64,000 nucleotides of DNA from Adineta ricciae. Taxonomy: Eukaryota; Rotifera; Eurotatoria; Adinetida; Adinetidae. The DNA lies in contig CAJNOJ010000168.1 of NCBI GenBank assembly GCA_905250025.1, positions 69,512 through 133,511 on the forward strand. Direction: 5' to 3'. A model generated the notes under the pieces. That model was not told the DNA's origin and did not search any database. It saw only the letters and a list, made by a program, of their open reading frames with translations. Shown piece by piece: positions 12,618 to 24,173 of this stretch; within the stretch, counting starts at the first letter, position 1; each line of letters begins with the position of its first letter. Both the position numbers and the translations under genes were made by a program.

Positions 12618-13665
12618 TTCTGTTCGTGATGATATCAAGTGATAATATATATATATCTATATATTAATGTAGATCCATATGGTGTTTAATGTGTATCTGG
12701 AATGAGAAAATAATGCTCTCGATCTTGTCTATCTGTTCGCGAAAAAAAAACACCGAAGAGAAGAAAGAGCAAATATGGCAAAATCATCGATGATGTTGAC
12801 AGGAATTACAGATCATTGCTTCTTGCAGCATAAATAAACTGGCTTGTTACTTCTTTCAACTGAAGTTTTGTGAAAACAGCGTGATGCTTTTTTTTATTTA
12901 TGAATCATGTATTCGTTCATGAGTAAGAAAGAGTTTATATCAATGGTGGCATTCCAACCAGCAGGACAGCAATAAGACAGCAGACGAATGCCATCAACTA
13001 GCGCGCTCTGTCTTTTCAATCTTGGATCAATGTTGATGATCCGTTTTTGTTAGGTGAAACGAAATGAACTTTCTTTCATTGGTGTTCACTAGTGTTTCAG
13101 ATACGATTCACCGATCCGATACCGAAGAGAGTAGCGAAAAACGGCTGAGTAAGTTTTTTGGATGAAGAAACATACCAAAAGAAAATATAGAAACAGTCAA
13201 TTCCGTTTTCAATAGAACATACACCTTTTTCGGAAACATAAGAACGTATTTCCACGCATTACACCACTACCGATACGTTAGTTACTTTGAAAATTCATGT
13301 TTTCCTACAGACATATCGATGTTCTGCTTTACTTACATCTGATTTTTATTATGCTCAGTTTCGAGCGACATCTTTTCTACATGTGATTTCACCATGACTG
13401 CTTTTACATTCTTTATATTGTCGACAAATCGTAGTTCGCCTTATTTGTCATACTAGACGCTACTTCGTATTCTCCCTTCATTTTTTCCAATAGTCATAAC
13501 AAACTTGACGACGTAAAGAGGAAGGTGATGAAACACAATCAATCAATTACCAGACATCTAAACTCTATTTCTATAGTTTTTTTTTCGGCAACGAAGCGAA
13601 ATCGATAGTTAACAATTGTATATTTCGTTTCAGTTTGTCCTTCAAATAAAAACCAGTTAGTTCAG
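12618..13665. other. Intergenic, divergent promoter region Rab8 / TBP
   Basis: The two flanking genes point away from each other, so promoters for both should lie here. A (TA)n tract lies at about 12645-12665. A pyrimidine-rich acceptor (TTTCAG) at about 13627-13632, 34 nt before the TBP ATG, marks a UTR or trans-splice junction. I see no coding exon. Confidence 0.5.
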
Positions 13666-14720
13666 ATGGAATTCTCACCTGCATTTCATGATCCTCACTC
13701 GCATCAAGTTTGTTTGACACCCAGTTCTTATTTCAACAGTTTCGTTCATTGATTTGCATTTAGAATGAACAACATGCTTCTCCCATGTCTTTACCACCAT
13801 CAGCTGCACCACGAAGTGTTGCGCTCAAAGAAGAAGCCTATGCAGTCAATATGGATACGATGCCAACAAGCACGACGCAACACTATCCATCAGCTGCTTC
13901 GAAAATCACTACCACAATGGGCCCACCAGCATCAGTCTCTTCCTACAATATAAATTCTGTTGCACCAGCAACTCCATATTCAGCTGCTGCTGCTACACCT
14001 TTCACTCCTCGTCCAGCAGATGTTTCTCATCTACAGCCAAGTTTACAGTAAATAGACTAATGCTGTGCCTTTCTTGATTATTGAAAGAACATCCTTTCAG
14101 AAACATCGTCTCAACAGTCAATCTTGGCTGTCAACTAGATTTGAAACGCATCGCCCTACAGGCACGAAATGCAGAATACAATCCAAAACGTTTCGCTGCT
14201 GTCATCATGCGTATTCGTAATCCGCGCACAACAGCATTGATCTTCGGTTCGGGCAAAATGGTCTGTACAGGCGCAAAGAGCGAAGAAGCTTCATTACAAG
14301 CTGCTCGACGTTACGCTCGAGTCATTCAAAAGCTGGGCTTTCCTGTAAGATATTTGACATATTGGTAATTCTTATCTACGAATAGATTTAGGCAAAATTT
14401 AAAGATTTTAAAATTCAAAATATGGTCGGAAGTGTTGATGTGAAATTTCCTATTCGATTGGAAGCACTCGTTCTAAAACATTATCAATTTTGCAGGTTTG
14501 AATCACTTCTGCTTTTCTTTTATGAATACGAGCTCTTGATTGTCTATTTAGCTACGAACCCGAATTATTTCCTGGTTTGATCTATCGAATGATGCATCCA
14601 AAGATTGTTCTTCTCATATTCGTGTCTGGCAAAGTGGTGTTAACTGGAGCGAAAGTTCGTCGAGAAATCCACGAAGCATTCGAACGCATCTATCCTATCT
14701 TAAAAGGTTTTCGCAAATAG
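13666..14720 (+). CDS. TBP: TATA-box binding protein
   Basis: TBP nucleates preinitiation complexes at promoters of all three nuclear RNA polymerases. Five exons (13666-13707, 13764-14047, 14101-14344, 14392-14495, 14552-14720) give exactly 281 codons including stop. The N-terminal part of about 100 residues is rich in Ser, Thr, Pro and Ala and has no polyglutamine run. The saddle core starts at [20 protein letters not shown] and has the two direct repeats: [20 protein letters not shown] with [12 protein letters not shown], then [14 protein letters not shown] with [14 protein letters not shown], ending LKGFRK. All recognisable core motifs are intact. The first intron (53 nt) has a GTTTGT donor, chosen because it is the only choice that keeps the frame open. 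A polyadenylation signal follows at 14894. Confidence 0.97.
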
Positions 14721-15302
14721 GCACTGTTTCATTATTGTATAGAATTAGTTACGGTGACTTATATATATATAAATATATACATATCTGTATACACCTCTCC
14801 TCACTGCTTGTTTCTTAGTACTACATGAATATGTTATGGTCATATACAGATTTTGTTTGTTGCTATTATTGTTGTTTTTTTTTTATTTATGTTAATAAAA
14901 ACAAAGAGATACCTTGAGTCAGGATAAATATTCAAAAGTACATGAAATGTTGTTCGAATTTCTTTCCAGAAAACTTCTCTTGACAGTGATATTGCATCAG
15001 GATCTGATGAAATATTAACACATTACGTATTCTCAACAATTAAAGAAAGAAGTCGTTCTTTTCTTTCCTATCTATGCAGTTATATTGCCCATGTGTGGTG
15101 CAATCATTGCGAACGGGTTGAGCAATTTTTTTATTGATATAAAAAGCAAGTGCAATACGTAATGTAAAGCTTATTTTCAACGTATTTTCAGGTGAGAACG
15201 TTTTTCCATAATTTAAAAGCATGTGTTTTCATCTACTTTTCTTTCAAATAGATTCGACACTCAGTTTCGTACGTGTTTGTACTGAGCCACTTCTATTTTT
15301 AG
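14721..15302. other. Intergenic, TBP 3'UTR to Ro60-like gene
   Basis: Contains the TBP 3'UTR and poly(A) signal. A pyrimidine-rich acceptor (TTCTATTTTTAG) ends at 15302 and would define a 19-nt leader exon 15303-15321 for the next gene. No other coding signal was seen. Confidence 0.5.
14894..14899 (+). terminator. Polyadenylation signal AATAAA for TBP
   Basis: Canonical hexamer 174 nt after the TBP stop codon, following a T-rich stretch. Confidence 0.55.
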
Positions 15303-15320
15303 TAAATTCTAATCGATAAA

Positions 15321-17372
15321 AGTAAAGTTTGTTTGTTTGCTTCGTTCGATTACATGCACGCTTGCTTTTTGTTTAGTGGTTCGTGGACGTGGAACTTCTC
15401 GTGGTCGAGGTGGAGGTCGTGGACGAGGTGGAGGTCGTGGACGAGGTGGGGGTCGAGGTCGAGGACGCGGTCGAAGTACGGTAACTGGTCGTGGTGGACG
15501 ACGTTCGGGCAGTCGAGTAGCCCGATCAGTCGCGATGGATACCGAACAACAAGCGAATACCACTGCTCTCACTAATTTGGATATAAATACCGATCCTAAG
15601 CCTTATTTTGTAAATCCGAATGTCACACTAGACCATCACATTCAAGCACAAACAACAAATTTATCACGTTATCTAGCTGCGTTCTTCTCTCTCGAAAGCA
15701 ATAGTGTCGAAATAGGTCAAAAGGCCAAGGCATGTGCGTTAGCTGCTGCTTGGTGTAGACACGATCATAAATTAGCAAATAATCTTCTACGTCATCGACG
15801 TTTATTCACTTTAACCGAAGTTCTCAAGGCTGTAACTATGCTAGATGCTGGTCGACAAATCCGAGTGTATGAAAAGAAATTAAAACGTCTTGAGTTAAGC
15901 AAAACCAAGCCGAAAGTAACTAAATTAGGCAAAATTAAAAACAATATCGACAATTTGAATAAACTAAAGCCGTCATCCGGTTCAGCTAGCGGTGCTGTTG
16001 CTCGCCACATTCGGCACTGGACACGAACATTAACTAAACAAGAACTGGAGTACTTTGCATTACATATGCCTACAGAACCGTGGAAAAAACTAGCAGACAT
16101 CGTGCATTTTAATCCAACTAAAGACTTTCCAGCGCTACCATGGTTCTTGTCATTCTGTTTCGGTACACCGGCACCAGCAGACACCATGGTTGCGCGTTGT
16201 CGCGATTTAACAAATGAGAATGTCAACGATCTCTTGAAAGAATTTGCCATTCCATATTCGCATTTGAAACAATTCAAAGAGAAACTAACGGATGAATCAA
16301 AAGCAAGAATTGCAGCTAAGGAAGACAAACTTGATACCATTCTCTGGTATTATGAAGATTTACGATGTTCGGCGGTTGATGATATCGTTCTCGAACGATT
16401 ACGTGAAGGCGAAAAAGTAACTTTACCGTATGGTAAACTTATGGAGCGTCTATTACTTTGCCGATTATTACGCGAGGGTGAATCGACAACTGGAGGACGC
16501 TATGGCCGTCGAGCCGCTCACAGTGCAACAGTTAATGCAACGCCTGCACATCCGGACTTGGCTAAATTCTATCCAGATTTAATACCAGTTGCACAAGCAC
16601 AACTGGAAAAGATCAAACTGCCATTAGAGTCACCTGTCGCAGTCATTGGTGATGCATCAGGCTCAATGGAAGTTGCTATTCGCACAGCAACTATTCTTTC
16701 CTCGCTGTTGACCGCAATTTGCTCAGCAAAATTGAATTTCTTCAATGATAAAGTGTTCCAACCGGCTTTCATTCCTAAGACACTCGAAGACGTTTTGTCG
16801 CTAGCTATCGTAACACGAGCTGATGGTTCAACTGCCAACGCTGCCGGTTTGGTACCGTATTACGACGCTAAAGAAGTTATCAAAACATTTGTTATGGTCA
16901 CAGACGAAGAAGAAAATGCTAATGGTACCACAGCTGATGGAGCATCCTCCCGATTTTTTGAATTATTCATGAAATATCGTGCAGAAGTTTATCCAGCTAA
17001 ACTTGTCTTCATTTCGTTTCTATCCCATCAGCATGCTCAAGGTCAAATGTATTCACAATTCAAAGCTGCTGATGTTCCAGATGTTCTTCAGGTAAGAATC
17101 GGATTTTCCAACAAGAAGAAAAGTTTTTATCAGTTTATTCTTTTCCTTTCTAGTTCAAATTCAACCGTGAACGACCAGATTTGACCAAAATCGATAATCT
17201 TATCGGTTTATTGTCAACCGGCTCCACAACATCGTTTGACACTAATCTTGAACCATTACAAGTCGAGTTCCAAGAACAAGGTATCGAAGCAGTCCTAACT
17301 AAATTGATTGGAAAACAAAGTGAGGACGGTGCTCCGATAGACATGGGCATGGACACCACACCAGCGAACTAA
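15321..17372 (+). CDS. Ro60-like TROVE/vWFA RNA-binding protein with RGG N-terminus
   Basis: Ro60 proteins are ring-shaped HEAT-repeat (TROVE) plus vWFA proteins that bind Y RNAs and misfolded small RNAs. The start codon is split: A at 15321 joins TG at 15377 after removal of a 55-nt intron, giving MVRGRGTSRGRGGGRGRG. About 50 residues of Arg-Gly repeats follow. A helical TROVE-like region (about residues 80-420) has stretches such as LAAAWCRHDHKLANNLL and HWTRTLTKQELEYFALHMP. The vWFA domain has the metal-site motif DASGSM, a downstream ADGSTAN and VTDEEEN. Exon 2 ends at 17091; exon 3 is 17154-17372. Total about 644 residues, longer than human Ro60 (about 538) because of the RGG tract. The family call rests on domain order; another TROVE or vWFA family is possible. 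Confidence 0.6.
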
Positions 17373-17793
17373 ATTTCTATTGTTTTGTTATTCCTTTTGT
17401 GTACACAAATAAATTCATTGAAATAGCCCACACATATCTGTTATAGATGAATATCTACACTTATATATTCAAAAAGGACTTTAGAGATGCAGAGAATTTG
17501 CATACTAATTCATACTTCCATCCTGTAGAACTTTTTTTTTATAGAAGAAAGTCGAGATGCGATGTGTAAAAATAGGGCATCAAGCTATGATTTATCCTTC
17601 GCGGATATTTTCAAGTTAGCAGGAAAAGTGTGGAATTAAAATTCTTCATTAAGCAAATCTTTATTAATATTTGAAGATGATGATGTGCTCTTTTTTTTAT
17701 CGACAGAAGGAGCATTCCTTTACTACTTTGCCTGAAAAACTTTGCATCCGGCGTTTCTGAGCAAGAAAATCTATCCAACAGGAGTAATTAAGT
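17373..17793. other. Short intergenic stretch before the nuclear receptor
   Basis: Holds the preceding poly(A) signal and probably the receptor promoter. No coding exon seen. Confidence 0.5.
17408..17413 (+). terminator. Polyadenylation signal AATAAA for the Ro60-like gene
   Basis: Canonical hexamer 36 nt after the stop codon at 17372. Confidence 0.6.
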
Positions 17794-19258
17794 ATGGTAT
17801 TCATCGTCCATGGAAACAAGCTGTTTCTATTTTATCCCTTCCAAAGAACTGATTACGGCGAATGTTATTTTTTATCTTTACATCGCTTGAATCATACATT
17901 GCAAGTCATGTTAGCCGTACCGACGGTTGTAGTTAAACCAACGACGAATACAATGGAATCCAGTTTATGTCTAATCTGTAATGCTACAGCACACGTTAAC
18001 CATTACGGTGCAATTTCATGTTACTCCTGTAAGATGTTCTTTCGTCGTCATAGCCTACGAAAAAAGGTAAGTTGGGTCATATGTTTTCCTTTTAATTTCA
18101 ATGATATTTTCCATCGTAGAATATTCGAATGTGTCGAATGAATGGTTGCTGTTGTATCAACGAGCGAACGCGAAAGATTTGCATACCATGTCGATTAGCG
18201 AAATGCATCGCAGCTGGTATGTCACCTGCTCTAATTCGAAAAGCATATCAACCAGTAGTTCGTCTACCTGTCGACAAATCTGAACAGAAACAAACAGTAT
18301 GTATCAACTCGACAGTATAAACGCTTTGGCAATAGTATCGCTCCTTTGCTAACGAAATTCATGCGGAAAACAAATGAATTCAATCGGCTTCGAGTACATT
18401 TATTTAGTACCTGGTTAAAAGAGTTCCTTTTCCTTTTAGAGAATATCTTCGCTAAGTTTACTGTCCAACGACCTATCAACATTGCGAACAGTAGACTGGA
18501 CCCTACTATCCAATGTTATTCATGCATACGATAAATTCACTCTGATTACGTGGCTGCATCCGCTAATCACATATGCCAATAGTTCTCGATTGACAGTGAA
18601 TCTCAATGTTGCCATTGATTCCGTTGCTCTCATTTCTACATTATACACAGCCGTTGAATTATTTTTGCGTGCAACGGCTGATTTTCAAATATTGACAATT
18701 GCCGAACAGCAATCACTTTTCCAGCGAAATCTTCATGGATTATTTCTATTATACGCAATATCTACGTTACGCAATGCGGGAATACTTGGTAATAGACAAA
18801 ATCAAAGAATTGTCGTTCCTATCTACGGACAAGCAGTTGTTGATCGAGTAAGCATGATATCAACTACGTTGGATTCGAATTCTCCCATAGTGAAACTTAT
18901 TCAAATCGTTTTCGCTTTTTCAACTAATTGCTTTGCAGTTACTTATCGAAAGAATGTGGATAGAGATGCACTTCTCCACGGCAGTTTTCGTCTATTTGGA
19001 AGTCAAAATGTTTATATTACAATTCTATGGAAATATATGCTGTATCAATATGGTTTTCGAGAAAGTGTTGCTCGTTTTTCAACGCTTGTCGGCAAATTGC
19101 TCGATTTGATTAGTATGTCATCGGATGTATACAACGAAAATGCTTATCATCAAGTACTTGTGGATTATCTAGTAGAAAACGCACAAGCGGCACTTATTGC
19201 GAACAGAAATGAATCTGTTCCGTTGTGGGGCCGAATGAAAGACTCAGTTGTGAACTGA
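17794..19258 (+). CDS. Divergent nuclear hormone receptor
   Basis: This ligand-dependent or orphan transcription factor has three exons (17794-18066, 18120-18296, 18440-19258), 422 residues. The DNA-binding domain has two C4 zinc fingers: LCLICNA and SCYSCKMFFRRH form the first, CCCINERTRKICIPCRLAKC the second, followed by the usual GM. The P-box region reads CYSCKMFF instead of the common CEGCKGFF, so half-site choice is uncertain. The C-terminal 270 residues are helical and fit a ligand-binding domain, but I see no clear AF-2 helix. Alternative starts are in-frame ATGs at about 17908 and 17953, the latter just before the first finger. The subfamily cannot be assigned by eye. Confidence 0.85.
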
Positions 19259-20583
19259 AATGTATTGTTAAATTGTTCGAATAGGAATCGATAAACGGAA
19301 CATCGACAGGCAAATATTGTTTCATGATTATTCGAATGGCTTCATAATGACGAATGTTTTGATTTAGTTAAACTCTCTGTCTCTCTCATATGCAAATGAA
19401 TTCCATATTGCTCAGATGAATGTGAAATGAAAATCTTTGAAGTGCGTTCGACAATGAAATCAGTTTGATTAGTGATAGGCTTTCTCTACAGACAGAAAGA
19501 GATACTTGAATTTGAGGACAAATATTGATTAGTCTGTTTGATTTTGGCAACTCTGTCAGATGAATCATACATCGGTCAATGCTCTCTATTACGCATAAAG
19601 TAATGAAAATATGTCGGCATGTTTCTTCTGCTACATTCAAAAAAAAACTATTCAAGCTAGACATTCTTCCTCATCGATTCGGACATGTTGGAACTTAATC
19701 ATTGAAAAAGAAAAACGTGATGATGATGACATAGTAGTATTATTCTGTAAGAGGGATTAAATGGAGATAGATAGTGTTTGACTTCCTACGCATAAATGAG
19801 CCAATCTAAATGTATAATCAATTGTTCATTCATTTATTCTAGTGTAGTTTAAACAAATACATCCCTATCTCTAAATCCTCCTCTATTCTTAGTTGAACAT
19901 TACGATGTGGGTGTTGAATGTAAGGGCTTCACACTATCTTCATTCATATGTACAATATGTAATCATGAGTACGTATACGTATACGCATATGCGTAAGCAA
20001 AGAGATTGAGTTTGCTTGATTAAGATAAGCTTGATTGCTTGAGATGAGGACAGGTGTAAGACATGGGGTTGACCTCCATCTATTCCTTAAGACAAGGGTA
20101 TACCACTTCTAATTTTCTTGTCATACAATTCGCATATGCGTGTGAGTTGACCCATTGAGGCAAGGAGAAGAAGAAGAAGAAAAAAAGAAAGAACAAATGA
20201 ACAAGGTTGTATCGTACAACACTTGAGACGCTTGTTGAAATGCCTGATTGTTCCTCGTTTTGTTTCAAAAACGTTTCAATCCGAGCAAGTAAGTGTGCAC
20301 AATTTTGCAACAGAAATAGACTTCGTGTTAATCGAAAATTGAATAACCTATTTGTTCCGTACGCATTCATTGGCATGTCTAATTTAATTCTTTGCATTTC
20401 AATGTGAAATAGATATTCCTATTCTCTCGTGTCAATTGATTAAAAGTCAGACGAGAGAGAGAGAGAAAGTGACAAGAGTACATAGTCTGTATGAAAGTGT
20501 ATTCATAGTGAGAAAAAGTCAAGTAGACAACGTTTGAAAGTAAATGAGTTTGTTTTAGATTGTGTCCATCAACTGGTACATTA
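19259..20583. other. Intergenic 1.3 kb
   Basis: No coding exon found. A palindromic alternating stretch (about 19970-19995, TACGTATACGTATACGCATA type), a GA repeat (about 20452-20465) and a TTTTAG acceptor about 25 nt before the next ATG are visible. Confidence 0.5.
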
Positions 20584-23459
20584 ATGAAAATGAAACATAT
20601 TCTATGGATTGCATTTTTAATCGTTACTCAAATTCAAAATTCAGATGGTGAGAAGAAGACTTTCATTTCAACATTTGTTGATTTTTCCTGTTTAGGCGGA
20701 TGTCCACGAGCAACATTTGAGTTTTCTAATTACACTAAGAAAGCAACGTATAACTTTATCGACTCATCTGTAGGAAATATTGGCTCATTAGAAACATGTC
20801 CATGTAAGTAATTTTAAATAAAGATACTTTCATTTTAATATATCCCATTTTAGATACGGGCCGTCCATATGTTTATCTTCCATGTTATCCGAATTCCACG
20901 TGGGGTAATGAACCATATTTTAGTCGTTGTTCGAAACCACTGGACAAGGAAGAGCAGAGCACGCCCTCGATGATTTTCTCATCAATATTACCGATTGATA
21001 ATCCATATTCAAGTATGTCCATTGATGAAATCTCAAAAGTATGTGTTTGATTTGCATAGAGAATCGTTTTGATGAGCCAATATTTGTTTTAGTTATCTAT
21101 GGAGAGTTCAAACGATGTTTCGAATGTATTATCATATTTAAATCGAGATACTATAACATTTCAAACATCAGCCGATGTCGCTTCGGTTGTCAACATCATT
21201 GATCACGTAACAACAGTGGAACAAAATACAACAGATGAGGCCCATTCGGAAGTTTACTCGGTTGCGAATAAAATTTTGTCGTCGAAATCGATCGAACAAG
21301 CTCAAAAAACGAATCGAAGTGTCGTGAAGTAAGATTTGCAACTTCATCCAAGCAATTTTCATTAATATTCTCCATAGATTGCTATCCTCATTAGAAGCAT
21401 TCACTCAAAATCTGAAGTCAAACCAATTCGACGCAACTTATGTGCAAGAGAACCTCGCTGTTTCGATTGTCAACATGCCAAATAATCGTACGAAGCCAAT
21501 AATTGGTTTTGAATTCGGTTTGTATGAAGATAGAAATATGAACTATTTTCTAACTTTCGTTCAATTAGATTCTCAAACCAATCGAATGTCACCGATTGAT
21601 TCAGCTGATACAAAACTGAATTCTACCACGATAATTCTTGATTCACAAACAGTGTCTCAACAGAATCGTTTGGCATTCTCTGTTTTCAATCCACAAAATG
21701 GTTTATTCGATGATCAAACCTATCATGTCTTAACACGAGTGATTTCGTTAACGATTGACAAACCTGAATTGATTAAATCTTCAACGAATTTCGTGAAGAT
21801 GAATTTTCACATCGAACATGGTGATCTAATAAAAACCAATGGAAATTTAACGTGTGCTTATTGGCATATATTTGATAATAACATGACAGCACAATGGTCA
21901 ACAACTGGTTGTCGTTTAATTGACATTCAGAATCATAATGTCATATGCGAATGCAATCATTTAACTCACTTTGCAGTTCTATTAGTATGTAATTGTTTTA
22001 TTCTTGACATTTGAAACACATTCGTTTGTCTTTCAAGGATATTCAACAAACACCAGCATCGAAAGAAGTTGAGCAATTACTTTTGGTCATCACATTAGGC
22101 GGTTTACTCTTATCATCCGTTGGTTTATGTCTAACTATTTTAACATTTGTTCTTTTTAAGTACGAGATCGTTTTTTATTAGTCAGCTTACTTCTAACAAC
22201 ATTCTGTTTTGTACAGGAAACTGCGTCGCCATTTTAGTCAAAAATCTCTCCTTCTCTTATCGATCAATCTTCTGCTGGTTAACATCTTATTCTCGATAAC
22301 AATATTACGTCAATTAGAAGATCTCTTGTGCATCATCATCGCCAGTTTGTTGCATTATTTTGTGTTGTCATCGTTCAGTTGGATGTTTATTTTGGCTTTG
22401 ATTCAATATCTTCTATTTGTGAAAGTTTTTCCACGTTCGATATCAGCATTCACAAGAAAAGCAGCAGTTTTCGCTCAATGTAAGTCTTGCATTATGAATC
22501 AACATTTAATATCAATCCCCTGTTTTTGTTCTAGTTGTCCCAGCGATTCCTGTCATGGTTGTATTATCGCTCGATCCATGGAATTATCATAGACGAGAAG
22601 ATAATGTGTAAGTCTATTCTCTCTAGACAACCAAACTCTCGATTTGCTTCGTTTAGCTGTTGGTTATCGTATATGCCACTCCGTTTATCGTTCATTTTAC
22701 CAGTGGGGTTGTACATTTTTATTAATAGTATCTTATTTTGTATCGTAGCCCGTTCGCTTCTTTGCGGTAAAACAGGCCAACAGTTACGCAGTACACAAGT
22801 AGCTGAATCGCAACGTTTATCGAGATTCTTTATTGCTTTAAGTTGCTTCGTTGTTCTTGGTCTGACATGGATTTTCGGCTTTTTTGTTATCGGCCCAGTT
22901 CGATTACTATTTCAAATTCTCTTTTGTACATTTGCAACATTAACAGGCTTCCTTATCTTTATTCTTTATATTGTCACATCAAAAGCAAAACGAACTTGTT
23001 GGAGTAGTAAGTCGATGTCTTTCTCATATTTTTCTTTACAAATGATCTAAAACTTCTATAGACGCTTTAAAATCAGCTGGTATTCCATCAATCTATTCGC
23101 CAACTTTATCAACATCATCTGCTTTAGCTGCTAATAAAGAATTTTCCACTTCATCGACAACGGATCAAACAAAAGTACCATCCCGTCTTCTTCAATTCTC
23201 GTCTCAACCTCAGCACTTCATCGATGCTTACATGCCATCGTCACCACCAGCACCCGCACCACCTTTACCATTGCCACCACCGTTTCTAATCGAAGGTGAT
23301 GATCCATTGAACGCAACAACGCTAGCTAGTAGTTTCTACGAACCCAATCACATTTGGATACCACAAGCGAATTATAATCGAGAAATCAATCAGCCAACAA
23401 CGTTATTGGATGATTATTCACTTTTCTATGCCTCAAATCACGATGCTACAAAACTTTAA
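20584..23459 (+). CDS. Adhesion G protein-coupled receptor with GAIN/GPS
   Basis: Adhesion GPCRs couple an extracellular, self-cleaving GAIN domain to a seven-helix receptor. The signal peptide begins MKMKHILWIAFLIVTQI. A short Cys-containing N-terminal region and a GAIN-like domain (about 20880-21990) follow. The GPS is intact: CAYWHI, WSTTGC, then CECNHLTHFAVLL, with the expected HL/T cleavage site. The 7TM region (about 22040-23020) has typical class B2 features: CWLSYMPLRLSF in ECL2/TM5 and LGLTWIFGFF in TM6. The cytoplasmic tail is Ser/Thr-rich with a proline tract PAPAPPLPLPPPF. About eight exons are separated by short introns. No lectin, EGF or Ig adhesion domain is present, so the ectodomain is small for the family. 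The ATG at 20584 is the first Met and directly precedes the signal peptide. Confidence 0.9.
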
Positions 23460-24173
23460 AATGATACCTTTTGTTTTTGGCCGTTCTTTTTCTTAAATTT
23501 ACAGTCAGATGCATGTATGCTCAAGAATCCGGTTGTCTATAGTTTACAGAAATGATTCTTCTCTTGTATACTATGAAAATAATACTCGAGAAAAGACTAA
23601 CTTAGAAGAAAATCAAGAAATATAAGCGTGATCTCCTTATGATTTACAAGAACTCTTCTGTCAATTGGTAGTACAGAACTTTTGTTTATAATCATTCTTG
23701 TGTAATTTGCTGAATGTAATTCGGCTACCGGAAGGCTGATCACTTATTTTTCGAGTATTGTGTTGAAAGTGTAAGCTATTTTCTTGCTGCATCTACCCAG
23801 ACATGTGAATATACAAAAAAGATGGTAATATTCAAGCCTTTCTTTGATAAGATTAATTAATATCTGCTATTCATCCATAAGGTTCCTTCAGCATACAAGC
23901 CGCTAATTAAATAGCCCTTCACACCTTTAGTGTTCCCAACAGAATAACTATTTAAGGTTGTTCGTACTTCAGTTGTTAAGATTTACCTATCGGGGTCATT
24001 TGCTTTTTAAGACAAGCTTGTCATAACTGTCTATATAATAAAAAAAGCACGAGCATTCGGGCGACTCTTCTTCATATTCTCATTATCACGAAGATAAAAT
24101 TTGGTATCTTATAAGTCCAAAGCTATAAACAATTATCTATTTTATCACTGACTTCCCTTTTTTGGAACAAAAT
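23460..24173. other. Intergenic, 0.7 kb
   Basis: Between two plus-strand receptor genes. No coding or RNA feature seen. Confidence 0.5.

Noticed and set aside
15309..15572. Arg/Pro-rich minus-strand frame opposite the RGG exon
   Set aside because: Mirror of the Arg-Gly repeat on the coding strand; no splice or start support.
19970..19995. Palindromic TACGTATACG stretch as an origin or regulatory element
   Set aside because: Short alternating dinucleotide palindromes arise often in AT-rich intergenic DNA; nothing else supports a function.
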